This document shows, piece after piece, positions 41,244-49,911 of a stretch of 64,000 nt of DNA. Each line of letters begins with the position of its first letter. The stretch's first letter is position 1. The notes beneath the pieces are model-generated. The model was given only the letters and a program-made list of their open reading frames with translations. It did not search any database and was not told the origin of the DNA. The position numbers and the translations under genes were made by a program. This DNA comes from DALYJJ01 sp031969915 (GTDB lineage: Bacteria; Acidobacteriota; Terriglobia; Bryobacterales; Bryobacteraceae). The stretch lies in contig DALYJJ010000012.1 of NCBI GenBank assembly GCA_031969915.1, forward strand, positions 4,103-68,102. The letters run 5' to 3'.

Positions 41244-44200
41244 TCACAGGACCGCGGGACAGCGTCCCCGGAAGAAGGGGCACGCCCGGCAATGCGCGCC
41301 GGTTTCGAGCGGAAAGGACTGCCGGTCCTGCGCTTCCTTGAAGCGCGCCACCCAGGCCGTGGCGTCCTGCACCTGCACGGGCGCCGCCCTGCCGCTTCGA
41401 AGGAAGAAGAGCCACGCTTCGGAAGGCGAACGGCCGGTCATCTTCTCAATCGCCGCGGCGTACAGCCGCAACTGCAGCGCGTAGTGGCCGATCCGCGACT
41501 CGTCCCGGTCCGTCTTATAGTCGATGAGCACGGTGCGGCCATCCTCCTCCTCAAACCAAAGATCGATCTGGCCGCGCAGGACGATGTCTTCGACGGCGTG
41601 CACGAAGTCCCACTCGCGCTCGATGCGAACCGCGCCGGCCGCGCGCCTCCCCAGCTCGCTCGCATCGAAGCGCGATGCCAGGTCCCGGGCTTCCGGCGCC
41701 GGGGCGCCCGCGAACGTTCCGGCCAGGATCTCGTGCACCATGGTGCCCAATTCGCTGGCCGAAAGCTCACCCGCCGTACGATCTTCGGGGATCTCCTCTT
41801 CCTCGTGAAACCGCGGCCGCAGCGCTTCCAGTCCCAGGTAGCGTTCCAGGTAGTAGCGGCGCGGGCACTCGGCGAACTGCGCGATGGCCGTGACGGACGC
41901 CGTGGCTTCGTAGCGCGAAACTTCGGGCCGGGCAACCGGCTCGGCCTCGGCGGTGGACCGTTCGGTCTCCGCTTGCTCCAGCTCCGGCGCATCGGGGGCC
42001 TCGCTGATGGTGATCTCCTGGAAGTCCAGCCCCAGCCCCGCAAGCACCTGCTCGGGCCAGGCTTTCGGATGCTCCTCCCGTTTGTAGGAAAACGAGAGCA
42101 GCAGCCGTTCCTCCGCTCTGGTCATCGCCACATAGAGTAGACGGTCTGCCTCACACCGCTCCTTGTCGCTCACCTCCAGGCTGTTGGTGAGGTGAATGGC
42201 ATCGGGGATCCCCTGGTCCTTGAACGGATCGCGCCACCGCATGCCCAGCCCCCTCCCGGGCCGGTACAGCAGGGAGGACTTCCGCGCGTCCACGCCCTTG
42301 TGCATCGCGGCGAGAAACACCACCGGGAACTCCAGGCCCTTGGCGGCGTGAATGGTCATCACGGAGACGGCATCGGGCGAATCGTTGGCTGGGGCGCTCG
42401 GCTCTTCGTGCTCTGCGCGCAGTCCCTCCAACTGATCGAGCCACTCCCGCAGCGCCGAGGGCCGCGAAGCATGCCAGTCGCGCAGCAGGGCGAGCAGTTT
42501 ATCGATGTTGGCGCGCGCGGCGGGCTGCAACGAGTCCTCGTAGCCGCGCTCGTCCAAGACCCGGCCGAGGAGCCGGTCGGGCGGCAGTTCGTCCTTCCAG
42601 GGGCGAACCTCATCCAACAGCGCGCGGAGTTCCGCGAATTCCTCCGGGTCCTTGTGATCGAGCTTGAAGCGCAGCAGGGCTTCGTCGCTCAGACCGAACA
42701 ACGGCGACCGGGCCACCGCCGCGAAGGCGATCTCATCGAGCGGGTTCTCGATCGCCCGCAGCACCGCCACCAGGTCCGTGACCTCAGGCTCCTCGAAGAA
42801 CGTTTTTCCCCGGGCCAGCAAGTAGGGAACGCCGAACTCGGCGAGGGCCGGCTCCAGCGGGCCGACGGAGGCCGAGTTTCGCACCAGCACGGCAAAGTCG
42901 CGGAAACGCGCGGGCCGCGGTCCCAGGTTGCGGTCCTCGATCGCGATCTGGGCGTGCAGGTCGCGAATGCGGCGCGCGATCCAGCGGGCCTCAATGCGCT
43001 CGGCGTCGGGCACGGTCTCGGCGGTGGCCCCCACCACCTCCACCGCCGCCCCGCTGCGCGTGAACCGCCGCCTGGCCTCCAGCGGATTGCTCGCGATCCC
43101 GGCCATGCCCTCGCAGACGCGATCGACCGCCCCCAGCACCTCGGCCCGGCTGCGGTAGTTCTCGCTGAGGCAGTCTACTTCACCCTGCCGGGCGACCCTC
43201 TCACGAAACCGTTCGAAGACGCCGGGCTCGGCGTGACGGAATCCGAAGATCGACTGGTTGATGTCGCCCACCGCGAAGAAACGGCCCGGCCGCCGCACCA
43301 GGTCCATGAGCTCCCACTGCAGGGGATTGGTGTCCTGCAACTCGTCCATCAATACGGCTTCGAAGTTCTCCTGGGTGGTGCGGCGTAACTCGGCGTTGGA
43401 GCGGAGCAGGGCGATGGCCTGTTCTTCGAGGTCGGAGAAATCAAGGCGAGCCGCCTCGCGCTTGTTGTTGCGGTAGATCTCGTCGAAGCGCTCGACGGCG
43501 CGAATCAAAGTTTCGCGCTGGGGCGCGTAGTAGGCGGCCACCAACTCGGCGCGGGCGTCGTCCATCTTCGGGCCGCGGATGTCGTCCAGCCGATCGTGGA
43601 TCGGATGGCCCTCCTTAAGGCCCTTCTTGTTGCACGCGAAATCCTTCAAGAAGTCGAAGTGCCGGCGGGTCACGGGTCCTTCGGGCGCGGACCGGAGCCA
43701 ACTGTCGAGTTCCGCCAAACGCCGTGCCTGTGCTTCAGTCGTCGGAGGCGGACTTGCGCCCCGCATCTCGCGGACTGCGGCGATCAACTTCTGAAAGGCG
43801 CCTTCCGGCGGGTTTTCATCGCGCCAGTTGGCAATCGGTTTTCCGCTGAGCCGGAGGGCTTCGAACGCCGCGAGGATGTCCTGCTCCGGCTTTTCCCTCC
43901 GCCAACTCTCGAGCAGATCGCGCAGCTCCCTGGGCCGGCGCGCGTACAGCTCATCGAGCGACTGGCGCAAGGCCCGATTGAGTTCCGCGGTCTGTTCGCG
44001 CTCGTCGAGCAACTCAAAGCGCGGATCGAGACCGGCGGCCAGCGCATTCTCCTTCAACAGCCGCAGGCAGAAGGCGTGCAGCGTCGAAACGTACGCCCGC
44101 TCGATCTGCCGCCGCGCGTCGGGGTCCGAAGCAAAGCGCTCCACCAGCCGCCTCTTGATCTCAAACGCCGCCTTCTCGGTAAAGGTGATGGCGAGGATGC

Positions 44201-44342
44201 GCAGCGGCGACGTCCCTTGCTCCACCAGCCAGGCGAAGCGCTCCACCAGGACGAGTGTCTTGCCGGACCCCGGCCCGGCCACCACGCACACGTCCTGCCC
44301 GGTGCGCCGGACCGCTCTTTGCTGGGCCTGAGAGAGGCTCAT
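41244..44342 (-). CDS. AddA-like UvrD helicase/nuclease
   Basis: 1032 residues from ATG 44342 (ATGA overlap with the upstream gene). Helicase motifs in order: Walker A AGPGSGKTLVLVERF (23-29), ITFTEKAAFEIKRRL, VLMDELQDTNPLQW, GDINQSIFGFRHA, SVMTIHAAKGLEFPVVFLAA, LLYVAMTRAEERLLLSFSYK. C-terminal PD-(D/E)XK nuclease: GQIDLWFEEEDGRTVLIDYK. Ends with HCRACPFFRGRC. The second subunit is encoded just upstream. Together they would resect double-strand breaks for RecA. Confidence 0.88.
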   Translation of the reverse strand: MSLSQAQQRAVRRTGQDVCVVAGPGSGKTLVLVERFAWLVEQGTSPLRILAITFTEKAAFEIKRRLVERFASDPDARRQIERAYVSTLHAFCLRLLKENALAAGLDPRFELLDEREQTAELNRALRQSLDELYARRPRELRDLLESWRREKPEQDILAAFEALRLSGKPIANWRDENPPEGAFQKLIAAVREMRGASPPPTTEAQARRLAELDSWLRSAPEGPVTRRHFDFLKDFACNKKGLKEGHPIHDRLDDIRGPKMDDARAELVAAYYAPQRETLIRAVERFDEIYRNNKREAARLDFSDLEEQAIALLRSNAELRRTTQENFEAVLMDELQDTNPLQWELMDLVRRPGRFFAVGDINQSIFGFRHAEPGVFERFRERVARQGEVDCLSENYRSRAEVLGAVDRVCEGMAGIASNPLEARRRFTRSGAAVEVVGATAETVPDAERIEARWIARRIRDLHAQIAIEDRNLGPRPARFRDFAVLVRNSASVGPLEPALAEFGVPYLLARGKTFFEEPEVTDLVAVLRAIENPLDEIAFAAVARSPLFGLSDEALLRFKLDHKDPEEFAELRALLDEVRPWKDELPPDRLLGRVLDERGYEDSLQPAARANIDKLLALLRDWHASRPSALREWLDQLEGLRAEHEEPSAPANDSPDAVSVMTIHAAKGLEFPVVFLAAMHKGVDARKSSLLYRPGRGLGMRWRDPFKDQGIPDAIHLTNSLEVSDKERCEADRLLYVAMTRAEERLLLSFSYKREEHPKAWPEQVLAGLGLDFQEITISEAPDAPELEQAETERSTAEAEPVARPEVSRYEATASVTAIAQFAECPRRYYLERYLGLEALRPRFHEEEEIPEDRTAGELSASELGTMVHEILAGTFAGAPAPEARDLASRFDASELGRRAAGAVRIEREWDFVHAVEDIVLRGQIDLWFEEEDGRTVLIDYKTDRDESRIGHYALQLRLYAAAIEKMTGRSPSEAWLFFLRSGRAAPVQVQDATAWVARFKEAQDRQSFPLETGAHCRACPFFRGRCPAVL

Positions 44343-46957
44343 TCCGCGCCTCCGGCGATGCGGACCAGCATCGGCTCGGCCTTCACGCGGCAGGCATCCG
44401 GGTAATCGCAGGTCCGGCAGGCGTCGCTGTCGGCGGGCCGCAGCCCGAACTCGCCGGCCAGGACCTGGCGCACGGTCTGGATGGTGAGGCGCGATGAACG
44501 CGCGGTCAGATCGGCCAACTCGGCGGCCGCATAGCCTCTCCACTTCACGCCGCCGCGCAGCGCGCAATAGTCGAAGCGCTCGACCCGGTAGCCTTGCGAC
44601 GCAAGCGCCAGCACGTAGAGCCCGCCCTGGACATAGCGATCGAGCCGGTCCCCGGAGAACCGCTTGCTGAGGTTCACGGTGGACGAGTACTTGTAGTCGC
44701 AGAGGTGAGCCTGTCCGCCGGAGAACAAGTCGAGGCGGTCGATCCGCCCCTTGACGCGGATCTCCGGAGCGAGATCGAACTCGAATGCCTTTTCGGTCTC
44801 GACGGCCGCTCCGGTCTTCAGATTCGGCTTCCCGGCGAAGTCCTCCAGGTTGCGCAGCATCTCCAGGCGCTCGACTTCCGTGGCGAAGCACTGCCGGACG
44901 TTTTCATCGCGGCAGAAGGCAGCGAAGCGCTCCTCGAAGATCTCCCCGATGGGCCGGCGGGTTTGATGCCACTCGGCGATGGTCGCGTGGACCAGGTTGC
45001 CCTGGTTGAGAAAGTCGAGACGCTCATCCGGGCGTGGCGGCAATTCCCGCAGCCGCAGCGCGTACCGGGCAAAGAACTGGTAGGGGCAGGTGAGGAAGGA
45101 CTCAATCGCGGTGGGGCCCCAGGTGACGAACCGTTCGCGAAGCCGCGGGCGCAGCGTCTCATCGCGGATCCCCGGCGGCCGCGGGGCAGCCCGCCCCCGG
45201 GGCGCCGCGGGCCGCACCGGGATGGCGGCTTCCGGCTCCACGCCCAGCGCGCTCAGCCAGAACGAAGGCAGCGTCTCTTCGCCCTTCGCGTTGAACTTCG
45301 GATAGCTCAACACCAGTTCGCCGCTTGCGCGCGTGCGCGCCATGGTCCAAAGGAACTCTTCTTCCTGCTGCCGTTCGAGGGTGGTCTTCAGCCGCAGGCC
45401 CGCCTCGCGGAGCCGCACGCGCGCCGCATCGGGGAACAAGGGTTCCTGCGCGGGATAGGCCGGGAACTGGCCCTCCAGCATTCCGCACACGAACACCTGC
45501 GAGAGCCGCCACTGCCGCGCCTCCCAGGCATCCATCACGTGCACGACATCGCGCCGGTGATCCGGTGTGCGCAGCGGTGTCAGATCGAGGACGCGCCGCA
45601 CCTGGCGCCAGAAATCGGGAAAGGCAAGCAGCGTATCCGCACCGAGCGCCCGGGCTGTTTCGTGCCCCGCCTCGACGAACCCTTCGAGGGCCAGCGCGCG
45701 GGAGCGCCACAAAGCCACCTCATCCGCACGGCCGTCGCGCGGTTGCCGCCGCGACACCGCCGCCGGGAGCTGGGCCAGGTGCGTTGCCCACTCACCGGCC
45801 ACCCGCAGGGTCCCGAGCGGCTTGTCGAACTGATCGAGAATACGGAACAGGGCGGCGCCCTTCGACTCGGCAGCCTTCCTGGCCGCTGCCAGCCCGCGTC
45901 CCGGCATGGCTTCCCGCAGCCGGTAGTTCAGCCAGTCGCCTTCGCTTGTGCCGCCGAGGCCGGAAGCCGGATGCGACAGCGCCTCCGCAAGCGACTCGAG
46001 CGGCCATCCCGAGGCCCCCGATCCGGCGAGAGCCGACAGGTAGCGGACGACGCCGTGATGCGACAACGGATCGCTGAAATAGAAGCGCGCCGGAATGCCG
46101 AACCTCGCGAAGGCCGATCGCAGCGCGGGAACATACTGCCGTGCCTGCCGCACCACCACGCCCATCTCCCGGAACGGCAAGCCCGTGCCGCGACGGGCGA
46201 GGATCCGGCGGGCGATTTCATCGGCCTCGAGCTCGAGCGTGGGCGCGGCGACGACTCGCAGGGCGGCGTTCGGCGCGGCGGCGGCGCAGCGCTCGACCCG
46301 GCCCCCCAGCGCCTGGCGCGCCGCGGCGCTGCCCTCCCACTCGGGCAGCGTCACGGTGACCTGAGCCGGACAGGACGTCAGGAACGCCGTTTCCAGGGCG
46401 GTGAAGGAAACGAAGCCGTCCAGGTATAGGCGCTCAATCCCGTCCAGACGCACCTGCCGCGCGGCGTCTCGAAGCCGCTGCCCGCGAAAGGCGAATCCGA
46501 GGGCGCTCATTTCCGCTTCGACGGCCCGATACACGGAGGCGAACGGCTTCGCGTAGGGCCCGGTGAGGTGGGCATCGAGCGTGTCCGCCTCGGCGCCCGC
46601 GGTCGAGAACTCGTCCACGGCGGCGGCCAGCGCTTCGACGAAGCCGATGGTCTCCACGACGCTTGCGAACTCGGCGTGCCTCTGCGACGCGAGCACGCGC
46701 GCAAGCACCAATTCGAGGAGTGCGGCCGGCGGTTGCGGCTTCCCGGCAAACGGTTCGACGAACCGCGCGAGGGTGAGGATCAGCCTCGGGCGGAACGCGA
46801 AGCCATCACGGGCCAGGACGTTTCGTAAGTGTTCGGCCAGCGTCGCCGTGGGAACTAACAACCGGAAGTTCGTTTCGCGCCGCGCCAGGTGGCCGCGAAC
46901 CAGGTCGAGCACTCGGGTCGTCTTACCGGACCCGGGCGCTCCGGTGATGAGGAGCAC
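44339..46957 (-). CDS. AddB-like PD-(D/E)XK nuclease
   Basis: 872 residues from GTG 46957 (MLLITGAPGSGKTTRV, Walker A at 6-13). TATCCT ends 5 nt before the GTG, so the message may be leaderless. An inactivated-helicase-like middle part is followed by the nuclease domain: SFLTCPYQFFARYALRL, VKGRIDRLDLFSGGQAHLCD, YKYS. The cysteines in TCPY and in SDACRTCDYPDACR fit the AddB [4Fe-4S] staple. Upstream and coupled to the addA-like gene. Shorter than Bacillus AddB (about 1160), closer to the proteobacterial type. Confidence 0.82.
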   Translation of the reverse strand: MLLITGAPGSGKTTRVLDLVRGHLARRETNFRLLVPTATLAEHLRNVLARDGFAFRPRLILTLARFVEPFAGKPQPPAALLELVLARVLASQRHAEFASVVETIGFVEALAAAVDEFSTAGAEADTLDAHLTGPYAKPFASVYRAVEAEMSALGFAFRGQRLRDAARQVRLDGIERLYLDGFVSFTALETAFLTSCPAQVTVTLPEWEGSAAARQALGGRVERCAAAAPNAALRVVAAPTLELEADEIARRILARRGTGLPFREMGVVVRQARQYVPALRSAFARFGIPARFYFSDPLSHHGVVRYLSALAGSGASGWPLESLAEALSHPASGLGGTSEGDWLNYRLREAMPGRGLAAARKAAESKGAALFRILDQFDKPLGTLRVAGEWATHLAQLPAAVSRRQPRDGRADEVALWRSRALALEGFVEAGHETARALGADTLLAFPDFWRQVRRVLDLTPLRTPDHRRDVVHVMDAWEARQWRLSQVFVCGMLEGQFPAYPAQEPLFPDAARVRLREAGLRLKTTLERQQEEEFLWTMARTRASGELVLSYPKFNAKGEETLPSFWLSALGVEPEAAIPVRPAAPRGRAAPRPPGIRDETLRPRLRERFVTWGPTAIESFLTCPYQFFARYALRLRELPPRPDERLDFLNQGNLVHATIAEWHQTRRPIGEIFEERFAAFCRDENVRQCFATEVERLEMLRNLEDFAGKPNLKTGAAVETEKAFEFDLAPEIRVKGRIDRLDLFSGGQAHLCDYKYSSTVNLSKRFSGDRLDRYVQGGLYVLALASQGYRVERFDYCALRGGVKWRGYAAAELADLTARSSRLTIQTVRQVLAGEFGLRPADSDACRTCDYPDACRVKAEPMLVRIAGGAE

Positions 46958-46970
46958 GTACCAGGATAGT

Positions 46971-47273
46971 TCAGATGGAGAACGACGCCAGCATGCTCAC
47001 CGCGTCGAGCGAATGCGGATCGAGCCCCTCCGCGCTCAACGCGGCGCGGACTTCCGGCAGCCGGTTGGTGTAGGCGGGGAATTCCACCAGCGTTTTCGGT
47101 CCAGCCGAATGGTAGATCTGCGGATTGATGGGAAAGGAGAGACCCGCGAGGGCCTCGAGAAGATCTTCCAGGAGGCGGTGCGCCACGCGAATCCGCACCA
47201 GCACCAACTCGCCTTCGGCGCTACCGAGAAGGGGAAAACCCCACGGAACGGGAACCGTCCAAGACACGCTCAT
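46971..47273 (-). CDS. Small protein of unknown function upstream of the AddB-like gene
   Basis: 100 residues: MSVSWTVPVPWGFPLLGSAE, GELVLVRIRVAHRLLEDLLE, ALAGLSFPINPQIYHS, LVEFPAYTNRLPEVRAALSA. Alpha/beta, one domain. AAAGGAG before the ATG. It ends 13 nt before the addB-like start region and follows a terminator hairpin. Not recognised. It could belong to a separate short transcript. Confidence 0.55.
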   Translation of the reverse strand: MSVSWTVPVPWGFPLLGSAEGELVLVRIRVAHRLLEDLLEALAGLSFPINPQIYHSAGPKTLVEFPAYTNRLPEVRAALSAEGLDPHSLDAVSMLASFSI

Positions 47274-47346
47274 TACGACGCTCCTTTGCAGGGCGAGCGC
47301 GTCGTCGAACCAGAACCGGTGCGAACCAGCCAGCCAACAGGGCCCG

Positions 47347-47384
47347 AAAAAAACAAAAGCCCAGCGGCGGTGGCCACAGGGCTT
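47347..47384 (-). terminator. Intrinsic terminator hairpin
   Basis: On this strand AAGCCC, TGT, GGC, loop CACC, GCC, GCT, GGGCTT, then TTGTTTTTTT. The stem has six plus three base pairs. It lies 73 nt before the ATG at 47273 and about 160 nt after the stop at 47545. It may end the sigma/anti-sigma transcript, or act as an attenuator for the downstream gene. The rest of 47274-47544 has no gene. Confidence 0.6.
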
Positions 47385-47544
47385 GAGAGCTCGAAGACCG
47401 ACTCGCCTTTAGCACTTTTTTACGTGGTTGCAAGTAGCCGGGGAGAACTCCCCTAAATCACTCCACGTTTCGCTTACCAAGCTAACATGGGTCTCCGGAA
47501 AGATCAATGGGGAAGTTGTGGGCCTGTGGGTTGAGAGAAGGGCG

Positions 47545-47934
47545 TCAGTGCAACTGCCGGACTTGCATTTCGCTGACCATCTTCTCGAACTTCTTCCGCT
47601 GTTCTTCGGTGAGGATCTGCATGATCTTCGACTTGCCGCTGGCCTTCACTTCGTCCATCTGAGCCTGCAAGCCGTCGTAGTACATCACGAAGTCGTCGAG
47701 GACGACTTCGATCTGTTCCGCCTGGTCGGGGGTGAGATTCAACTCGGTCTTCCACTTGTTGAGGGTGCGGTCCTTGCCGCCTTCCTTCCAGTAGGGACCC
47801 AGGCCTTTGACGGCCATGGTGACGCCGTAGCGCATGACGAGTGCGCCCGTGAGCCCGCCGCAGAGGAAGACCAGGAGCAAGGTGGAGAGGACCCTCGGGT
47901 TCTGCCAACCCGAGCGGTGAAGACCCATCATCAT
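47545..47934 (-). CDS. CpxP/Spy-like exported helical protein
   Basis: 129 residues. One N-terminal membrane/signal segment (VLSTLLLVFLCGGLTGALVM), then a helical part with the family-like LNLTPDQAEQIEVVLDDFVM and IMQILTEEQRKKFEKMVSEM (the LTxxQ pattern). Such proteins buffer envelope or metal stress. Third gene of a sigma/anti-sigma unit, so probably a reporter or feedback part of that response. Confidence 0.72.
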   Translation of the reverse strand: MMMGLHRSGWQNPRVLSTLLLVFLCGGLTGALVMRYGVTMAVKGLGPYWKEGGKDRTLNKWKTELNLTPDQAEQIEVVLDDFVMYYDGLQAQMDEVKASGKSKIMQILTEEQRKKFEKMVSEMQVRQLH

Positions 47935-47940
47935 CGGCGG

Positions 47941-48420
47941 TTACTCGTGGTAGCTGGCGAGCCGCACCAGAACCCGCTCACGGTTCTGATCCTGTTCCAA
48001 CTGATCTTCGGCCATCACCACCACGGGCTTGTCGCCGGCGGCCAACACGGCCTCGGGTTCGGTAACGAAGACCGCTTCGTTATGTCCGGTGGAGAGGAAA
48101 TAGCCGCTCAGCAGGACCAACAGGAGTGCGGTGGAGGCCATCAGGCGCCGGGCGAAGACCGGCTCCAGGAACTCCGACCAGAACGAGTTGCCCTTTTGCG
48201 AATCAATGCGGTCCATCACGCGGCCGTAGAATCCGGCCCGCGGTTCCACGTCGGCGGGCGCCCGGAGAGCGCGCAGCAGCAGGGCGTGCTCGCGCATCGC
48301 CTCGGCTTCTGTCCGGCACTCCTGGCACGCGGCCATATGGGCCTTGAACTCCCGCGGCAAGGCACTGTCCCCGCCGCCGCTCAAGTACGTCTCGAGTCCT
48401 TCCAGGATCGGCTGGTGCAT
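47941..48420 (-). CDS. Zinc-finger anti-sigma factor
   Basis: 159 residues from ATG 48420, which has GAGGG 8 nt upstream; ATG 48438 is the alternative. HxxxCxxC motif at His28, Cys32 and Cys35 (AHMAACQECRTEAEAM), one membrane helix near residues 95-115 (RLMASTALLLVLLSGYFL), then a periplasmic tail. It holds the ECF sigma factor encoded upstream at the membrane until a signal arrives. Confidence 0.85.
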   Translation of the reverse strand: MHQPILEGLETYLSGGGDSALPREFKAHMAACQECRTEAEAMREHALLLRALRAPADVEPRAGFYGRVMDRIDSQKGNSFWSEFLEPVFARRLMASTALLLVLLSGYFLSTGHNEAVFVTEPEAVLAAGDKPVVVMAEDQLEQDQNRERVLVRLASYHE

Positions 48421-48545
48421 CTTCTTCCCTCGAATCATCCGAGCCTATTCAGTTCCCGCCCGCGGCTCTTGTTCCGGCCTGGCTTCGTGCGCCAGTGCCG
48501 CCGGCCGCTTGCTGCGAGAGGACATCTCATTCTACTCTTGGGCCC

Positions 48546-49226
48546 CTATTCCAGGCCCGACCCCTTGATCAACCGCTGGGCGGCCTTCAAGAGCTTCTGC
48601 CGCGCGCGGAACAGCTTTACCTTGATTGTATTCTCGTTCATGCCGGTCATTTCCGCCAACTCTTCGACGGAGTGACCTTCCACTTCCTTGAGCAGCATGA
48701 GCGTGCGGTCTTCTTCGGAGACCTTCGACAGGAGCTTGGTCACCAAGTCGCGCTTGGCGAGCGAAGCGTCGAGCGCTCCCTTCTCGCTGTGCTGCTCGGA
48801 GTTTTCCATCCGCAGCGAATCCTCTTCCGAAAAGTCGCTCTCATAGACGAGCTTCCGGACCTTCTTCTTGCGGAGGTAGTCGTAGCATTCATTCACCGTG
48901 ATCTTGTAGATCCAGGTGAGCAGCGTGGAGCGGAAATCGAAGTTGCCGATGGAAAAGTAGATCTTCGCGAAGACCTGCTGGGCGATATCCTCGGCGTCGT
49001 TGTGATTGCGGAGGATGCCGTAGATGATCGAGAAGACCTTGGCCTGGTAGCGGTCGACGATCTCGCGGAACGCGAGTTCGTCTTTCGCCTGAATCCGCCG
49101 GACAAGTTCCGCTTCCTCGGTGTGCCGGTAATCCACTCTTGTCTTCGCCTGGCGTTTTGCGAAGTCCCCGGCATTACCCAGTGCGCCGGGGTTTGGCATC
49201 GGGACCGCGCCGCTGATACCGTTCAT
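48546..49226 (-). CDS. ECF-family RNA polymerase sigma factor
   Basis: 226 residues. Region 2: ELAFREIVDRYQAKVFSIIY, HNDAEDIAQQVFAKIYFSIG, STLLTWIYKITVNECYDYLR. Region 4: VSEEDRTLMLLKEVEGHSVE, ELAEMTGMNENTIKVKLFRA. A 40-residue extension precedes region 2. Cognate anti-sigma and a CpxP-like gene follow on the same strand, which points to an envelope-stress regulon. Confidence 0.92.
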   Translation of the reverse strand: MNGISGAVPMPNPGALGNAGDFAKRQAKTRVDYRHTEEAELVRRIQAKDELAFREIVDRYQAKVFSIIYGILRNHNDAEDIAQQVFAKIYFSIGNFDFRSTLLTWIYKITVNECYDYLRKKKVRKLVYESDFSEEDSLRMENSEQHSEKGALDASLAKRDLVTKLLSKVSEEDRTLMLLKEVEGHSVEELAEMTGMNENTIKVKLFRARQKLLKAAQRLIKGSGLE

Positions 49227-49494
49227 GCCCTTTCCGACGTACCCGCATGAAAACGGGTTTCATCGCGTGTGCCACGGCTCGCGTCACGGCCCGCCAAACT
49301 CGCTGTCCGCGGCCAGCATAGCAGATTCCCGCGACCGCGCGCCCCCCGCCGCATCTAGTAGGAACGAGAGGTATTAGCGGTCTCCCTACGGCGACCCTCG
49401 GGATGCGGCCGCGCCAGTGGCACGGATGGCGGCTTTGGGCTACAATCGTGTCAAGGAAGGCTGTCCGAGCCGAGAGGGGGACATTCTTAAGACT

Positions 49495-49818
49495 ATGGTC
49501 ACACTCACTTCTACCGCTGTTACGAAGGTGCGGGAGATCCTGGACACCCAGGAGCCCAAGCCCGCGGGCCTGCGCATTTCTGTGGTCGGTGGCGGCTGCT
49601 CCGGCTTCAGCTACTCGATGGCGTTCGAGAGCACTCCGAACATGCTCGACAAGACCTACAGCTACGACGGCCTCAAGGTGTTCGTCGACCAGGCCAGCCT
49701 GATCTACCTGGACGGCGCCGAAGTCGATTACGTCGAGACGCTCGAAGGCTCCGGCTTCAAGTTTTCCAACCCGAACGTGAAGTCCACCTGCGGCTGCGGC
49801 AGCTCCTTCAGCGCCTAG
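49495..49818 (+). CDS. ErpA/IscA-type iron-sulfur carrier
   Basis: 107 residues from ATG 49495. Three cluster cysteines: Cys35 (VVGGGCSGFSY), Cys99 and Cys101 (STCGCGSSFS). A-type scaffold that hands Fe-S clusters to apo-proteins in the cytoplasm. TACAAT at 49439-49444 is a likely -10. No other isc/suf gene is present in the window, so symbol erpA versus iscA stays open. Confidence 0.9.
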   Translation: MVTLTSTAVTKVREILDTQEPKPAGLRISVVGGGCSGFSYSMAFESTPNMLDKTYSYDGLKVFVDQASLIYLDGAEVDYVETLEGSGFKFSNPNVKSTCGCGSSFSA

Positions 49819-49911
49819 TCTCAGATAACGCTTTTCAAATGGGGCTCGCCCGTATTGAAGTTTGTTCAGTGCGGGCGCTCCTCTGACCGTGACCGGCGAT
49901 CAGAAGCGCGA

